Assembly: GCA_035693025.1 (NCBI GenBank)
Contig: DASSHI010000004.1
Coordinates: 1-64,000 of the forward strand
Origin: VRUE01 sp035693025
Lineage (GTDB): Bacteria; Actinomycetota; Thermoleophilia; Solirubrobacterales; 70-9
Length of the DNA stretch: 64,000 bases
Direction of reading: 5' to 3'
The stretch's first letter is position 1. Every line of letters begins with the position of its first letter. Below are positions 32,278 through 40,725 of this stretch, one piece after another. A program made the position numbers and the translations under genes. Under the pieces are notes generated by a model that was not told the DNA's origin, did not search any database, and saw only the letters and a list, made by a program, of their open reading frames with translations.

Positions 32278-33740
32278 TGACCGGCAGCGAAGACTTCAAG
32301 GACAAGCGTTGGCTGGCGCTGGTACTGCTCTGCTCGGCGCAGTTCGTCGTCGTGCTCGACGCCTCGATCGTCAACGTCGCCCTGCCCTCGATCGGCAGGG
32401 CGCTGGACTTCTCGCAGGAGAACCTGCCCTGGGTGGTCAACGCCTACGTGCTCACCTTCGGCGGCTTCCTCCTGCTCGGCGGGCGCACGGCCGACCTGCT
32501 CGGGCGGCGGCGCGTCTTCATGGCCGGGCTGCTGCTCGTCGCCGTCGCCTCGCTCGCGGCCGGCTTCGCCTCGACCGAGGGGCAGCTGATCGCGGCGCGG
32601 GCGGCGCAGGGTCTGGGCGCGGCGATCATCTCCCCCGCCGCGCTCTCGATCGTCACCACGACCTTCAGCGACGGCTCGGAGCGCAACAAGGCGCTCGGCG
32701 TCTGGGGCGCCGTCGCCGGCTCCGGCGGTGCGGCGGGGGTGCTGCTCGGGGGCATCCTCACCGACGGGCTCGGCTGGGAGTGGGTGCTGTGGGTCAACGT
32801 GCCGGTCAGCCTGATCGCCTTCGCCCTCTCCCCCAGGTTGATCGCCGAGAGCCGGGCCGAGCACGAGACCCGCGCCTTCGACGTCGCCGGCGCGGTCACC
32901 GTGACCGCGGCCCTCTCGCTCCTCGTCTACACGGTGGTTGACGCGACCAGCTCCGGCTGGGGATCGACGAAGACGATTGGCCTGCTGGCTCTCTCGGCCG
33001 TGCTGCTCGCCGCCTTCGTCGCGATCGAGCTGCGCGCGAGCAAGCCGCTGGTGCCGTTCTCGATCTTCCGCATCCGCACGCTGACCGGCGCCAACGTGGT
33101 CGGCATCCTGGTCGGCGCCTCGCTCTTCTCGATGTTCTTCTTCATCTCTCTCTATATGCAGCAGGTGCTCGGCTACAGCGCGATCCACGCCGGCCTCTCC
33201 TACCTGCCGCTGGCGCTGACGATCATGGCCTCGGCCGGCGTCGCCTCGCAGCTGGTGACCAGGCTCGGCTACAAGCCGGTGCTCGCCCTCGGCCTGCTGT
33301 TCATCGTCGCCGGCCTGCTCTGGTTCAGTCGGGTCTCGGTCGGCGGCGGCTTCACGACCGACATCCTCGGCCCCTCGCTGCTGGCCGCCGCCGGGCTCGG
33401 CTTCGCCTTCGTGACGACGACGATCGCCGCCGTCTCCGGTGTCGAGGAGCAGGAGGCCGGGCTGGCCAGCGGCCTGATCAACACCTCGCAGCAGATCGGC
33501 GGCGCGCTCGGGCTCGCCGTCCTCTCGACGATCGCCACTTCGCACACCGAAAGCCTGCTCTCCTCGGGCGGCTCGAGCCCGGCGAGCGCGCTGACCGAGG
33601 GCTTCCAGGTCGCCTTTCTCGGCGGCGCGGCCATCGCGGCGCTCGGCTTCGTCCTCACCCTGCTGCTGATCCGGGGCAGCGACAGCCGCGCCCACGTGGA
33701 GCTCGGCAAAGAGGGTGCGGCCGAGGCCGTATCCGCATAA
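32277..33740 (+). CDS. MFS drug efflux transporter (DHA2/EmrB type)
   Basis: 487 residues, about 14 membrane helices, as in DHA2 proton antiporters. Motif A-like GGRTADLLGRRRVF (near 66), the helix-1 motif VVLDASIVNVALPSI (near 24) and the antiporter motif C region GAVAGSGGAAGVLLGG (near 145) are clear. It exports hydrophobic toxic compounds; substrate unknown. It overlaps the response regulator stop by 1 nt. Confidence 0.92.
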   Translation: MTGSEDFKDKRWLALVLLCSAQFVVVLDASIVNVALPSIGRALDFSQENLPWVVNAYVLTFGGFLLLGGRTADLLGRRRVFMAGLLLVAVASLAAGFASTEGQLIAARAAQGLGAAIISPAALSIVTTTFSDGSERNKALGVWGAVAGSGGAAGVLLGGILTDGLGWEWVLWVNVPVSLIAFALSPRLIAESRAEHETRAFDVAGAVTVTAALSLLVYTVVDATSSGWGSTKTIGLLALSAVLLAAFVAIELRASKPLVPFSIFRIRTLTGANVVGILVGASLFSMFFFISLYMQQVLGYSAIHAGLSYLPLALTIMASAGVASQLVTRLGYKPVLALGLLFIVAGLLWFSRVSVGGGFTTDILGPSLLAAAGLGFAFVTTTIAAVSGVEEQEAGLASGLINTSQQIGGALGLAVLSTIATSHTESLLSSGGSSPASALTEGFQVAFLGGAAIAALGFVLTLLLIRGSDSRAHVELGKEGAAEAVSA

Positions 33741-33751
33741 CCGACCTCTTC

Positions 33752-33760
33752 AGTAGGATT
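33752..33760 (+). promoter_or_regulatory. AGTAGGATT motif / leaderless -10 of the IscR-like gene
   Basis: AGTAGGATT contains TAGGAT ending 6 nt before ATG 33766. The same nonamer occurs at 37623 upstream of Rieske-sufBD, and AGTCGGATT occurs on the other strand at 37609. It is either a shared regulator site or an extended -10. Confidence 0.5.
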
Positions 33761-33765
33761 TGTCC

Positions 33766-34242
33766 ATGCTGTTCTCGACGAAAGCCGAGTACGGAGTCCG
33801 CCTGATGGTCGAGCTCGGCCGCCAGCCGGGGTCCGTCCCGATCTCGCTCAGCGCCGTCGCGGAGGCCGAGCGCCTGCCGCTCTCTTATCTGGAGCACCTG
33901 GTCGCCAAGCTGCGCAACGCCGGGCTCGTCACCTCGACCCGCGGGGCGCACGGCGGCTACCGACTGGCGCGACCGGCCGAGTCGATCACCCTCGATCAGG
34001 TGGTCGAGGCGCTGGAAGGCCAGATCGCGCCGATGGAGTGTTTCCACGAGACTCCCGAGGGGAAGGTGCTGTGCTCACACGAGAGCGACGGCGACCGGGC
34101 CTGCGCGACGAAGCTGCTCTGGACCCGGGTCCAGGGCGGCGTCACCAAGGCGCTCGCGGGGACGACCTTGGCCGAGCTGGTCGAGTTCTCCGGAGGCCTT
34201 GTGGCAAGCGCCGAGAAGGCGCCGGTCGGAAGCGCCGCCTAG
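33766..34242 (+). CDS. iscR: Rrf2/IscR-family Fe-S regulator
   Basis: 158 residues starting MLFSTKAEYGVRLMVELG. Winged HTH at ~10-65: ISLSAVAEAERLPLSYLEHL then VAKLRNAGLVTSTRGAHGGY. Three Cys in ECFHETPEGKVLCSHES and DRACATK (near 89-107) match the Fe-S ligands of IscR-type sensors. It heads sufC-sufS-sufU and probably senses cluster supply to control both suf segments and itself. A TTG two codons upstream is an alternative start; ATG 33766 fits the family and the leaderless spacing. Confidence 0.9.
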   Translation: MLFSTKAEYGVRLMVELGRQPGSVPISLSAVAEAERLPLSYLEHLVAKLRNAGLVTSTRGAHGGYRLARPAESITLDQVVEALEGQIAPMECFHETPEGKVLCSHESDGDRACATKLLWTRVQGGVTKALAGTTLAELVEFSGGLVASAEKAPVGSAA

Positions 34243-34281
34243 CCCAAACCACCAACAGAGTGACCAAGAAACGGAGCGAAA

Positions 34282-35052
34282 TTGGCTGAGCTGGAGATAC
34301 GCAACCTGCACGTCAGCGTCGAGGACAAGCAGATCCTGCGCGGGCTCGACCTCGACGTCGAGAAGGGCAAGGTCCACGCCTTGATGGGACCGAACGGCTC
34401 GGGCAAGTCGACCCTCGCCAACGCGATCATGGGACACCCGTCGCTGGAGGTCACGGAGGGCTCGATCGTCTTCAAGGGCGAGGAGATGACCGAGGCCGAT
34501 CCCGACGAGCGATCGCGCGCCGGGCTCTTCATGGCCTTCCAGTATCCGGTGGCGATCCCCGGCGTCTCGGTCAGCAAGTACCTGCGGATGATCCTCAACG
34601 CCCGCCGCGAGGCCCGCGGCGAAGGGGAGATCAAGATCAAAGAGTTCGCCAAGACCGCCCAGGAGGCGATGGAGCTGGCGAACATCCCCAAAGACTTCTC
34701 CAGCCGCTACCTCAACGACGGCTTCTCCGGCGGCGAGAAGAAGCGCATGGAGCTGCTGCAGCTGGCGCTGCTGCGACCCGAGATCGCGGTGCTCGACGAG
34801 ACCGACTCCGGCCTCGACATCGACGCGCTGCGGGTCGTCGCCGAGGGCGTCAACACCTTCGCCGGCCCCGACATGGGCGTCCTCATCATCACCCACTACC
34901 AGCGCATCCTGCACATGGTCAAACCCGACTCGGTCCACGTGATGTTCGAGGGGCGGATCGTCAAGGAGGGCGGCCCGGAGCTGGTCGGCGTGCTCGAGGA
35001 GAAGGGCTACGGCTGGATCCGCGAGGAGGTACAGGCGGGCGCGAGCGCCTAG
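34282..35052 (+). CDS. sufC: SufC, Fe-S assembly ATPase
   Basis: 256 residues, TTG start with GGAGCG upstream. ABC ATPase of the SufBCD scaffold: Walker A GPNGSGKSTLANAIMGH (near 34), signature FSGGEKKRMELLQ (near 150), Walker B AVLDETDSGLDID (near 170), H-loop ITHYQRIL (near 207). It drives conformational change of SufB-SufD during cluster formation. It follows the IscR-like gene and precedes sufS by 10 bp; sufB and sufD are 3 kb downstream rather than adjacent. Confidence 0.96.
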   Translation: MAELEIRNLHVSVEDKQILRGLDLDVEKGKVHALMGPNGSGKSTLANAIMGHPSLEVTEGSIVFKGEEMTEADPDERSRAGLFMAFQYPVAIPGVSVSKYLRMILNARREARGEGEIKIKEFAKTAQEAMELANIPKDFSSRYLNDGFSGGEKKRMELLQLALLRPEIAVLDETDSGLDIDALRVVAEGVNTFAGPDMGVLIITHYQRILHMVKPDSVHVMFEGRIVKEGGPELVGVLEEKGYGWIREEVQAGASA

Positions 35053-35055
35053 CCT
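35050..35055 (+). promoter_or_regulatory. Candidate -10 (TAGCCT) before sufS
   Basis: TAGCCT ends 7 nt before the sufS ATG. It includes the sufC stop codon, so an internal leaderless promoter is possible but could be coincidental. Confidence 0.3.
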
Positions 35056-35062
35056 CCTAGCC

Positions 35063-36319
35063 ATGGAGCCGACGACGACCGAGACCGCGTCGGCCTTCCC
35101 GATCGAGAAGGTCCGCGCAGCCTTCCCCGCCCTGGAGCGAGAGGTCCACGGGCAACCGGTCGCCTACCTCGACAGCGGCGCCAGCGCCCAGCGGGTGCTC
35201 GCCTCGATCCAGGCGGTCGACCGCTACGAGCGGGCGCACCACTCCAACGTCCATCGCGGCTCGCACACGCTCTCGGCCGAGGCTACGGCCGCCTACGAGG
35301 GGGCGCGGGCGACCGTCGCCGACCACCTGGGCGCTGCCGACCGGCGCGAGGTGATCTTCGTCCGCAACGCGACCGAGGCGATCAACCTGGTCGCGCGGGC
35401 ATGGGGGGACGCCAACGTCGGCGCGGGCGATCGCATCGTGCTCACCGAGATGGAGCACCACTCGAACGTCGTCCCCTGGCAGCAGCTTGCCGAGCGGGTC
35501 GGAGCGGAAATCGACTGGGTGCCGGTCGGCGAGGACGGCCTGCTCGACATGGACGCTTACGCGGCGCTGCTCGAGCGCGGCCCGAAGCTCGTCGCCGTCG
35601 CCCACGTCTCCAACGTGCTCGGCAGCGAGAACCCGATCGCCGAGATCGCCCGCCTCGCCCACGAGGCCGGCGCGCTGGTCCTCGCCGACGGCGCCCAGGC
35701 GGCGCCGAAGCTGCCGGTGGACGTGGCGGAGCTGGGCGTCGACTTCTACGCCCTGACCGGGCACAAGCTCTACGCCCCGACCGGGATCGGCGTGCTCTGG
35801 GCGAGGCTCGACCTGCTGCGCGAGACGCCGCCCTTCCTCGGCGGCGGCTCGATGATCCGCAAGGTGACCAGGGAGGGGACGACCTACGCCGACCCGCCCG
35901 CCCGCTTCGAGGCCGGCACCCCGGCGATCGCACAGGCTGTCGGCATCGCCTCCGCGCTGCGCTGGCTCGACGGGATCGGCATGGAGGCGGTGCGCGAGCA
36001 CGAGCGCGAGATCGCCGACTACGCGCTGGAGCGCGTCACGGAGGTGCCGGGATTGCGCGTCTTCGGCCCGCCGCGCGGCCCAGAGCGGCTCGGCCCGGTC
36101 TCGTTCGAGCTCGAGGGAGTCCACGCCCACGACGTCTCGGAGATCCTCGACCGCCACGGCGTCGCCGTCCGCGCCGGCCACCATTGCGCGCAACCGCTGA
36201 TGGACCGGCTCGGTATCGCCGCCACCGCCCGCGCCAGCTTCGGCGTCTACACGACCCAGGAGGAGATCGACCGCCTCCTCGAGGGCCTCCACGACGCCAG
36301 AAAGGTCTTCGGCCTCTGA
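35063..36319 (+). CDS. sufS: SufS cysteine desulfurase
   Basis: 418 residues, group II PLP cysteine desulfurase. NATEAINLVA near residue 93, substrate/PLP-stacking TEMEHHSNVVPW near 129, PLP lysine in ALTGHKLYAPTG near 232, catalytic Cys in RAGHHCAQPLMDRLG near 373. It forms a persulfide that is passed to SufU. Its TGA overlaps the sufU ATG by 1 nt. Confidence 0.96.
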   Translation: MEPTTTETASAFPIEKVRAAFPALEREVHGQPVAYLDSGASAQRVLASIQAVDRYERAHHSNVHRGSHTLSAEATAAYEGARATVADHLGAADRREVIFVRNATEAINLVARAWGDANVGAGDRIVLTEMEHHSNVVPWQQLAERVGAEIDWVPVGEDGLLDMDAYAALLERGPKLVAVAHVSNVLGSENPIAEIARLAHEAGALVLADGAQAAPKLPVDVAELGVDFYALTGHKLYAPTGIGVLWARLDLLRETPPFLGGGSMIRKVTREGTTYADPPARFEAGTPAIAQAVGIASALRWLDGIGMEAVREHEREIADYALERVTEVPGLRVFGPPRGPERLGPVSFELEGVHAHDVSEILDRHGVAVRAGHHCAQPLMDRLGIAATARASFGVYTTQEEIDRLLEGLHDARKVFGL

Positions 36320-36744
36320 TGGACGACCTATACCGCGACCAGATCCTCGAGCACTACAAGCGGCCGCACAACTTCGGCCGCATCGAGAGCCCCGATCTCG
36401 AGTTCGAGGACACCAACCCGTTCTGCGGCGACGAGCAGCACGTGACGATCCGCCTCGACGAGGAGGGCAGGGTGGCCGAGGTCGCCTTCGAGGGACAAGG
36501 CTGCGCGATCTCGACCGCGGCGACGTCGCTGCTGACCGACGAGCTGGTCGGCAGGACCCGGGGGGAGCTCCTGGCGCTGCCGAAAGAGGAGGTGCTCGAC
36601 CTGCTCGGGATCGAGATCTCGGCGACGCGGATGAAGTGCGCGATGCTCGGCCTCAAGGTCGTCAAGAGCGCCAGCCTCGGCCAGCCTGCCGATTGGGAGG
36701 ACGAGGGCGAGTCCGGCGACCCCTCAGAAGCGACCGCGATCTGA
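36319..36744 (+). CDS. sufU: SufU sulfur-transfer protein
   Basis: 141 residues. Zn/sulfur-transfer Cys are in TNPFCGDEQ (near 35), GQGCAIST (near 60) and MKCAML (near 119), with the conserved Asp after the first Cys. SufU accepts sulfur from SufS via Zn-ligand exchange in Gram-positive-type Suf systems. The insertion between the first two Cys fits SufU rather than IscU. It ends at the palindromic terminator 36745-36794. Confidence 0.93.
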   Translation: MDDLYRDQILEHYKRPHNFGRIESPDLEFEDTNPFCGDEQHVTIRLDEEGRVAEVAFEGQGCAISTAATSLLTDELVGRTRGELLALPKEEVLDLLGIEISATRMKCAMLGLKVVKSASLGQPADWEDEGESGDPSEATAI

Positions 36745-36794
36745 CGCGTATCCGACATTCACCCCCCTGGGGTGGGGTCAATGTCGGATACGCG
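36745..36794. terminator. Nested palindromic terminator between sufU and the VOC gene
   Basis: Perfect 15-bp arms CGCGTATCCGACATT (36745-36759) and complement (36780-36794). The loop contains its own C-rich/G-rich arms (CACCCC/GGGGTG). Starts right after the sufU stop and ends 6 bp before the convergent VOC stop. No T-tract. Confidence 0.75.
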
Positions 36795-36800
36795 GATTCC

Positions 36801-37592
36801 CTAGCTCGACTGCATCGACGGATCCGGCGTCATCACGGCGAAGACCGCCTCGAAGGGGTCCTTGACGATTGCGATACGACCGACTTCGGCGATGTCGAAC
36901 GGCTCGAGGGCGACGCCGCCACCGGAGTCCAGTGCCTTTGCAACGGTGACATCGACGTCGTCGACGGCGAAGTAGACCAGCCAGTGCGCCGGGACCTCCT
37001 CCGGGGCGCGACCGGTGATGTCGATCATGCCGCCGACCGTGTCTCCCCCAGCCTTGACGCTGGTGTAGGTGCCGGTCTCGAACTCACGCTCCTCGAAGCT
37101 CCAACCGAAGACCGCGGCGTAGAAGGACTTGGCGGCCTCGGGATCGCGGGTGTTGAGCTCGTTCCAGACAACGGCGTTCGACTCTTTGACGACCTCGGCG
37201 CCGACGAAGGTCCCGGGTTGCCAGATGCCGAGCACCGCGCCGGTCGGGTCGCTGAAGACCGCCATCCGGCCCAGGTCCATGACGTCCATCGGCTCGGCAA
37301 GCACCGTGCCGCCGGCTTCCTTGGCTCCGGCAACGGTTGCGTCGGCATCCTCGACCGAGACATAGGAGCTCCAGGCGGGCGGCTGACCCTCCTGCATCAG
37401 CGGCATCATCCCGGCGACCGGCTTGCCGCGCAGCATCGCCTGGCGGTAGCCGCCCGTCTGCTCTGCGTTCTCGGCCTCCGGTGCCTGCCAGCCGAAGAGG
37501 CCGCTGTAGAAGTCGGCCGCCTTCTCGATGTCGGGCGTGCCGAGGTCGACCCAACAGGGAGTGCCGGGGGTGTAGCTGGTCATCTCGCTCAT
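36801..37592 (-). CDS. Two-domain VOC (glyoxalase-fold) protein
   Basis: 263 residues with two VOC domains: residues ~8-125 (CWVDLGTPDIEKAADFYSGL ... GIWQPG) and ~138-255 (WNELNTRDPEAAKSFYAAVF ... DPFEAVFAVM). Each has the beta-alpha-beta-beta-beta pattern. The actinobacterial two-domain VOC proteins of this kind are of unclear substrate. It is reversed between the two suf segments and shares a divergent region with Rieske-sufBD. Ribosome site GAGGAAGG precedes the ATG; a second ATG at 37583 is possible. Confidence 0.85.
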   Translation of the reverse strand: MSEMTSYTPGTPCWVDLGTPDIEKAADFYSGLFGWQAPEAENAEQTGGYRQAMLRGKPVAGMMPLMQEGQPPAWSSYVSVEDADATVAGAKEAGGTVLAEPMDVMDLGRMAVFSDPTGAVLGIWQPGTFVGAEVVKESNAVVWNELNTRDPEAAKSFYAAVFGWSFEEREFETGTYTSVKAGGDTVGGMIDITGRAPEEVPAHWLVYFAVDDVDVTVAKALDSGGGVALEPFDIAEVGRIAIVKDPFEAVFAVMTPDPSMQSS

Positions 37593-37608
37593 CGTCGCCT
37601 TCCTCTAA

Positions 37609-37631
37609 AATCCGACTGGAGAAGTAGGATT
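37609..37631. promoter_or_regulatory. Divergent pair of AGTNGGATT motifs
   Basis: AGTCGGATT on the minus strand (37609-37617) facing the VOC gene and AGTAGGATT on the plus strand (37623-37631) facing Rieske-sufBD, centres about 14 bp apart. The same motif precedes the IscR-like gene. Confidence 0.5.
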
Positions 37632-37673
37632 AAGTCTCAACCCGCACTAAGCAAGGCAAAGGCTACGCCCCTC

Positions 37674-38000
37674 ATGCCCGATACCGCCGGAACCCAAATC
37701 CCCGTCTGCCCGCTCGCCGAGCTGCCGCCCGGCGCAAGGCGCCTGGTCGAGCACGAGGGCGTCAAGATCGGCGTCTTCAACTGCGACGGGACGCTCTACG
37801 CGATCGAGGATCGCTGCTCGCATGACGACGGGCCGCTCGCCGAGGGCGAGTTCGACACCGCCGCCTGCACGGTCGAGTGCCCGCGGCATGGCTCGCTCTT
37901 CGACCTGACCACCGGCAGGCCGAAGACGCTGCCCGCCTATGCTCCGGTGCGGACGTTCGCGACGGCCGTCGTGGACGACACCATCGTCCTGGAGGTCTGA
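37674..38000 (+). CDS. Rieske-type [2Fe-2S] ferredoxin
   Basis: 108 residues. The Rieske ligands are DRCSHDD (CxH, near 44) and VECPRHGS (CxxH, near 63), separated by the usual 17-19 residues, with the small non-haem-type Rieske fold. It is commonly placed inside actinobacterial suf operons, probably as an electron donor in cluster assembly. It ends 2 bp before sufB. Confidence 0.9.
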   Translation: MPDTAGTQIPVCPLAELPPGARRLVEHEGVKIGVFNCDGTLYAIEDRCSHDDGPLAEGEFDTAACTVECPRHGSLFDLTTGRPKTLPAYAPVRTFATAVVDDTIVLEV

Positions 38001-38002
38001 CC

Positions 38003-39436
38003 ATGGCAACGCCCGAGGCAGTAGCGGAGAAAAGAGAGCTCGCCGGGATCAACGCCGACTACAAGGAAAAGTTCGGCTTCCACGATCCGGAGAGCGGCTA
38101 CGCCTACAAGGCGCCGAAGGGCCTCTCGCGCGAGGTGGTCGAGTCGATCTCCGAGTACAAGGACGAGCCGCAGTGGATGCGGGACTTCCGGCTGAAGGCG
38201 CTGGAGCACTTCGAAAGCCGCCCGACCCCGACCTGGGGCGGCAACCTCGGCCAGATCGACTTCGAAGACATCCACTACTTCGTCCGCGCCTCCGACAAGA
38301 ACAGCCGCGACTGGAGCGAGGTCCCGGACGACATCAAAAACACCTTCGACCGGCTCGGCATCCCCGAGGCGGAGCGCAAATTCCTCTCCGGGGTCGGCGC
38401 CCAGTACGAGTCCGAGGTCGTCTACCACCAGGTCAACGAGAAGCTCGAGGCCCAGGGCGTGATCTTCACCGACATGGACACGGCGCTGCGCGAGCACGAG
38501 GACCTGGTGCGCGAGTACTGGGCGACGGTGATCCCCCCCAACGACAATAAACTGGCGGCGCTCAACTCGGCCGTCTGGTCGGGCGGCTCCTTCGTCTACG
38601 TGCCCGCCGGGGTCAAGGTGGAGATGCCTCTGCAGGCCTACTTCCGGATCAACACCGAGAACATGGGCCAGTTCGAGCGTACGCTGATCATCGCCGAGGA
38701 GGGCGCCGACGTCCACTACATCGAGGGCTGCACGGCGCCGGTCTACTCGACCGACTCGCTGCACTCCGCGGTGGTCGAGATCATCGCCAAACCGAGCTCG
38801 CGGGTGCGCTACACGACCGTGCAGAACTGGTCGCAGAACGTCTACAACCTGGTCACCAAGCGCGCGATCGCCGAGGAGAAGGCGACGATGGAGTGGGTCG
38901 ACTGCAACCTCGGCTCGAAGCTGACGATGAAGTACCCGTCGATCTACCTGCTCGGCCGCGAAGCCCACGGCGAGATCCTCTCGATCGCATTCGCCGGCGA
39001 GGGGCAGCACCAGGACGCCGGCGGCAAGATCATCCACGCCGCACCCAAGACCTCGTCCTCGATCTTCTCCAAGTCGATCTCCAAGGACGGTGGGCGGAGC
39101 ACCTACCGCGGCCTGCTCGAGGTCGCCGACGGTGCGAGCGAATCGCGCTCGAAGGTCGTCTGCGACGCGCTGCTGCTCGACGAGGACTCGCGCTCGGACA
39201 CCTACCCGACGATCCGGATCGGCGAGAACGACGCCGATGTCGGCCACGAGGCGACGGTGTCGAAGATCGGCGACGAGCAGATCTTCTACCTGCAGAGCCA
39301 CGGGCTCGACGAGGAGGAGGCCTCGAAGATGATCGTCAACGGCTTCATCGAGCCGGTCACCAAGGAACTGCCGATGGAGTACGCGGTCGAGCTCAACCGG
39401 CTGATCGAGCTGCAGATGGAGGGTTCGATTGGCTGA
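38003..39436 (+). CDS. sufB: SufB, Fe-S scaffold
   Basis: 477 residues, full length and without an intein (mycobacterial SufB often has one). Family core: NKLAALNSAVWSGGSFVYVP near residue 180, YIEGCTAPVYSTDSLHSAVV near 245, ITHY-type strands, and the conserved C-terminal block VSKIGDEQIFYLQSHGLDEEEA near 420. Together with SufC and SufD it assembles the nascent cluster. It overlaps sufD by 8 bp. Confidence 0.96.
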   Translation: MATPEAVAEKRELAGINADYKEKFGFHDPESGYAYKAPKGLSREVVESISEYKDEPQWMRDFRLKALEHFESRPTPTWGGNLGQIDFEDIHYFVRASDKNSRDWSEVPDDIKNTFDRLGIPEAERKFLSGVGAQYESEVVYHQVNEKLEAQGVIFTDMDTALREHEDLVREYWATVIPPNDNKLAALNSAVWSGGSFVYVPAGVKVEMPLQAYFRINTENMGQFERTLIIAEEGADVHYIEGCTAPVYSTDSLHSAVVEIIAKPSSRVRYTTVQNWSQNVYNLVTKRAIAEEKATMEWVDCNLGSKLTMKYPSIYLLGREAHGEILSIAFAGEGQHQDAGGKIIHAAPKTSSSIFSKSISKDGGRSTYRGLLEVADGASESRSKVVCDALLLDEDSRSDTYPTIRIGENDADVGHEATVSKIGDEQIFYLQSHGLDEEEASKMIVNGFIEPVTKELPMEYAVELNRLIELQMEGSIG

Positions 39437-40538
39437 GCTGGCCACCCTCCCACCCCTTCCCGACCAGAAGGCGAAGGGGTGGGAATTCACCGACCTCTCC
39501 GACCTCGACCTGGACGCCTACCGACCCGGCTCCGCCAATGCCTCGCTCGGGGCGGCGGAGGGTGCGACGGTGCTCTCGCTGGCCGAGGCAATCGACTCCC
39601 GCCCCGAGTTGGTCGAGGGGCGGCTGGGCGCGCTGGCGCCGAGCGACGACCCCTTCGTCGCCCGCAACGAGGCGGCACAGCACGACGGCGTCGTTATCCA
39701 CGTGGCGGCCGGGGTCGAGGTGGCCGAACCGATCCGGGTCGAGCTGCCGCTCGACGAGGACGGCGCCGCGGTCTCCTGGCGCACCCTGATCGTGCTCGAG
39801 GACGGCGCCGAGGCCGAGGTTTGGGAGCACGCCCGCTCGGCAGGCGACGAGACCGATGCGCTGCTCAACTCGGTGGTCGAGCTGCACGTCGGCCAGGCGG
39901 CGACGCTGCGCTACGTCTCCACCCAGGACATCTCCGAGCGGGCCTGGGTCTTCTCCAGCCAGCGCGCCCAGGTCGAGCGCGACGGTCGCCTCAACTGGAC
40001 CGCGCTGGGCTTCGGCTCCGCCCGCGGGAAGGTGCGGATGGACACCCGGCTCGCGGGCTCCGGCTCGGAGGCGCGTGTGACCGGCGGCTATGCCGGCGGT
40101 CCGGGCCAGCACCTCGACTTCGACACGACCCAGGTGCACTCGGCGCCGGGCACCTTCTCCGACCTGGCTTTTCGCGGCGTGCTCGCGGCCGGCTCGACGG
40201 CGGTCTGGCGCGGCATGATCAGGGTCGATCCGGGAGCGCAGCAGACCGACGCCTTTCAGGAGTGCCGCAACCTGCTGCTCTCCCCCGAGGCCCACGCGGA
40301 CGCGATCCCCGGCCTGGAGATCGAAGCCGACGACGTGCGCTGCACGCACGCCGCCGCGATCGCCCAGATGGACCCCGATCAGCTCTTCTACCTGACCTCG
40401 CGTGGGCTCGACCCGGCAGCCGCCAAGCAGCTGATCGTCGAGGGCTTCCTCGAGTCGCTGGTCGAGCGCCTGGCCGAGGGCCAGGTGCGAGAAGAGATCT
40501 CCGCGGCGCTCGAGCGCCGGCTCGCCGAGATCCTCTAG
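39429..40538 (+). CDS. sufD: SufD, Fe-S scaffold partner
   Basis: 369 residues, TTG start inside the sufB end (8-bp overlap). The C-terminal half has the SufBD beta-helix and conserved HAAAIAQMDPDQLFYLTSRG block near 315, with C-T-H region RCTHAAAI. The N-terminal third (EGATVLSLAEAIDSRPEL) is divergent, as usual for SufD. Last gene of this suf segment; a hairpin follows at 40549-40588. Confidence 0.93.
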   Translation: MAELATLPPLPDQKAKGWEFTDLSDLDLDAYRPGSANASLGAAEGATVLSLAEAIDSRPELVEGRLGALAPSDDPFVARNEAAQHDGVVIHVAAGVEVAEPIRVELPLDEDGAAVSWRTLIVLEDGAEAEVWEHARSAGDETDALLNSVVELHVGQAATLRYVSTQDISERAWVFSSQRAQVERDGRLNWTALGFGSARGKVRMDTRLAGSGSEARVTGGYAGGPGQHLDFDTTQVHSAPGTFSDLAFRGVLAAGSTAVWRGMIRVDPGAQQTDAFQECRNLLLSPEAHADAIPGLEIEADDVRCTHAAAIAQMDPDQLFYLTSRGLDPAAAKQLIVEGFLESLVERLAEGQVREEISAALERRLAEIL

Positions 40539-40548
40539 CCCGCATACA

Positions 40549-40588
40549 CCGAGGCCACCGGAGTGGCTGATGTTTCCAGTGGCCTCGG
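40549..40588 (+). terminator. Hairpin terminator after sufD
   Basis: CCGAGGCCACCGGA (40549-40562) pairs with TCCAGTGGCCTCGG (40575-40588) with one G-T mismatch, loop 12 nt, starting 10 bp after the sufD stop. Confidence 0.65.
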
Positions 40589-40725
40589 GCGCTGCTTGCT
40601 TATCTATTTGTGGGAGGGAGAGGGAGCAAGTGCGAACTCGCAATCTCAAACCCAGTCAACCACCTCAGCTACCCGTTGGCATCAGTAGAAAACCGAGTGG
40701 CGGCGGTGACTGCTCCACACGCCCC
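40589..40725. other. Intergenic stretch with no supported gene
   Basis: 137 bp between the sufD terminator and the membrane-protein stop. The minus strand has GTAGCTGAGGTGGTTGA followed by GGGTTTGAGATT, faintly like tRNA D-arm/anticodon sequence, but no cloverleaf can be closed. I do not call a tRNA. Confidence 0.3.

Noticed and set aside
38003..39436. Possible intein in SufB
   Set aside because: The protein is of normal length with uninterrupted family blocks; no intein motifs.
34282..39445. Identical TTGGCTGAGCTGG at the starts of sufC and sufD
   Set aside because: Explained by both proteins starting with Ala-Glu-Leu after a TTG start; likely coincidence of short coding sequence.
40600..40685. 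Minus-strand stretch with tRNA-like D-arm and anticodon-region words
   Set aside because: No acceptor stem or T-arm closes, and no CCA-proximal consensus; too weak for a tRNA call.
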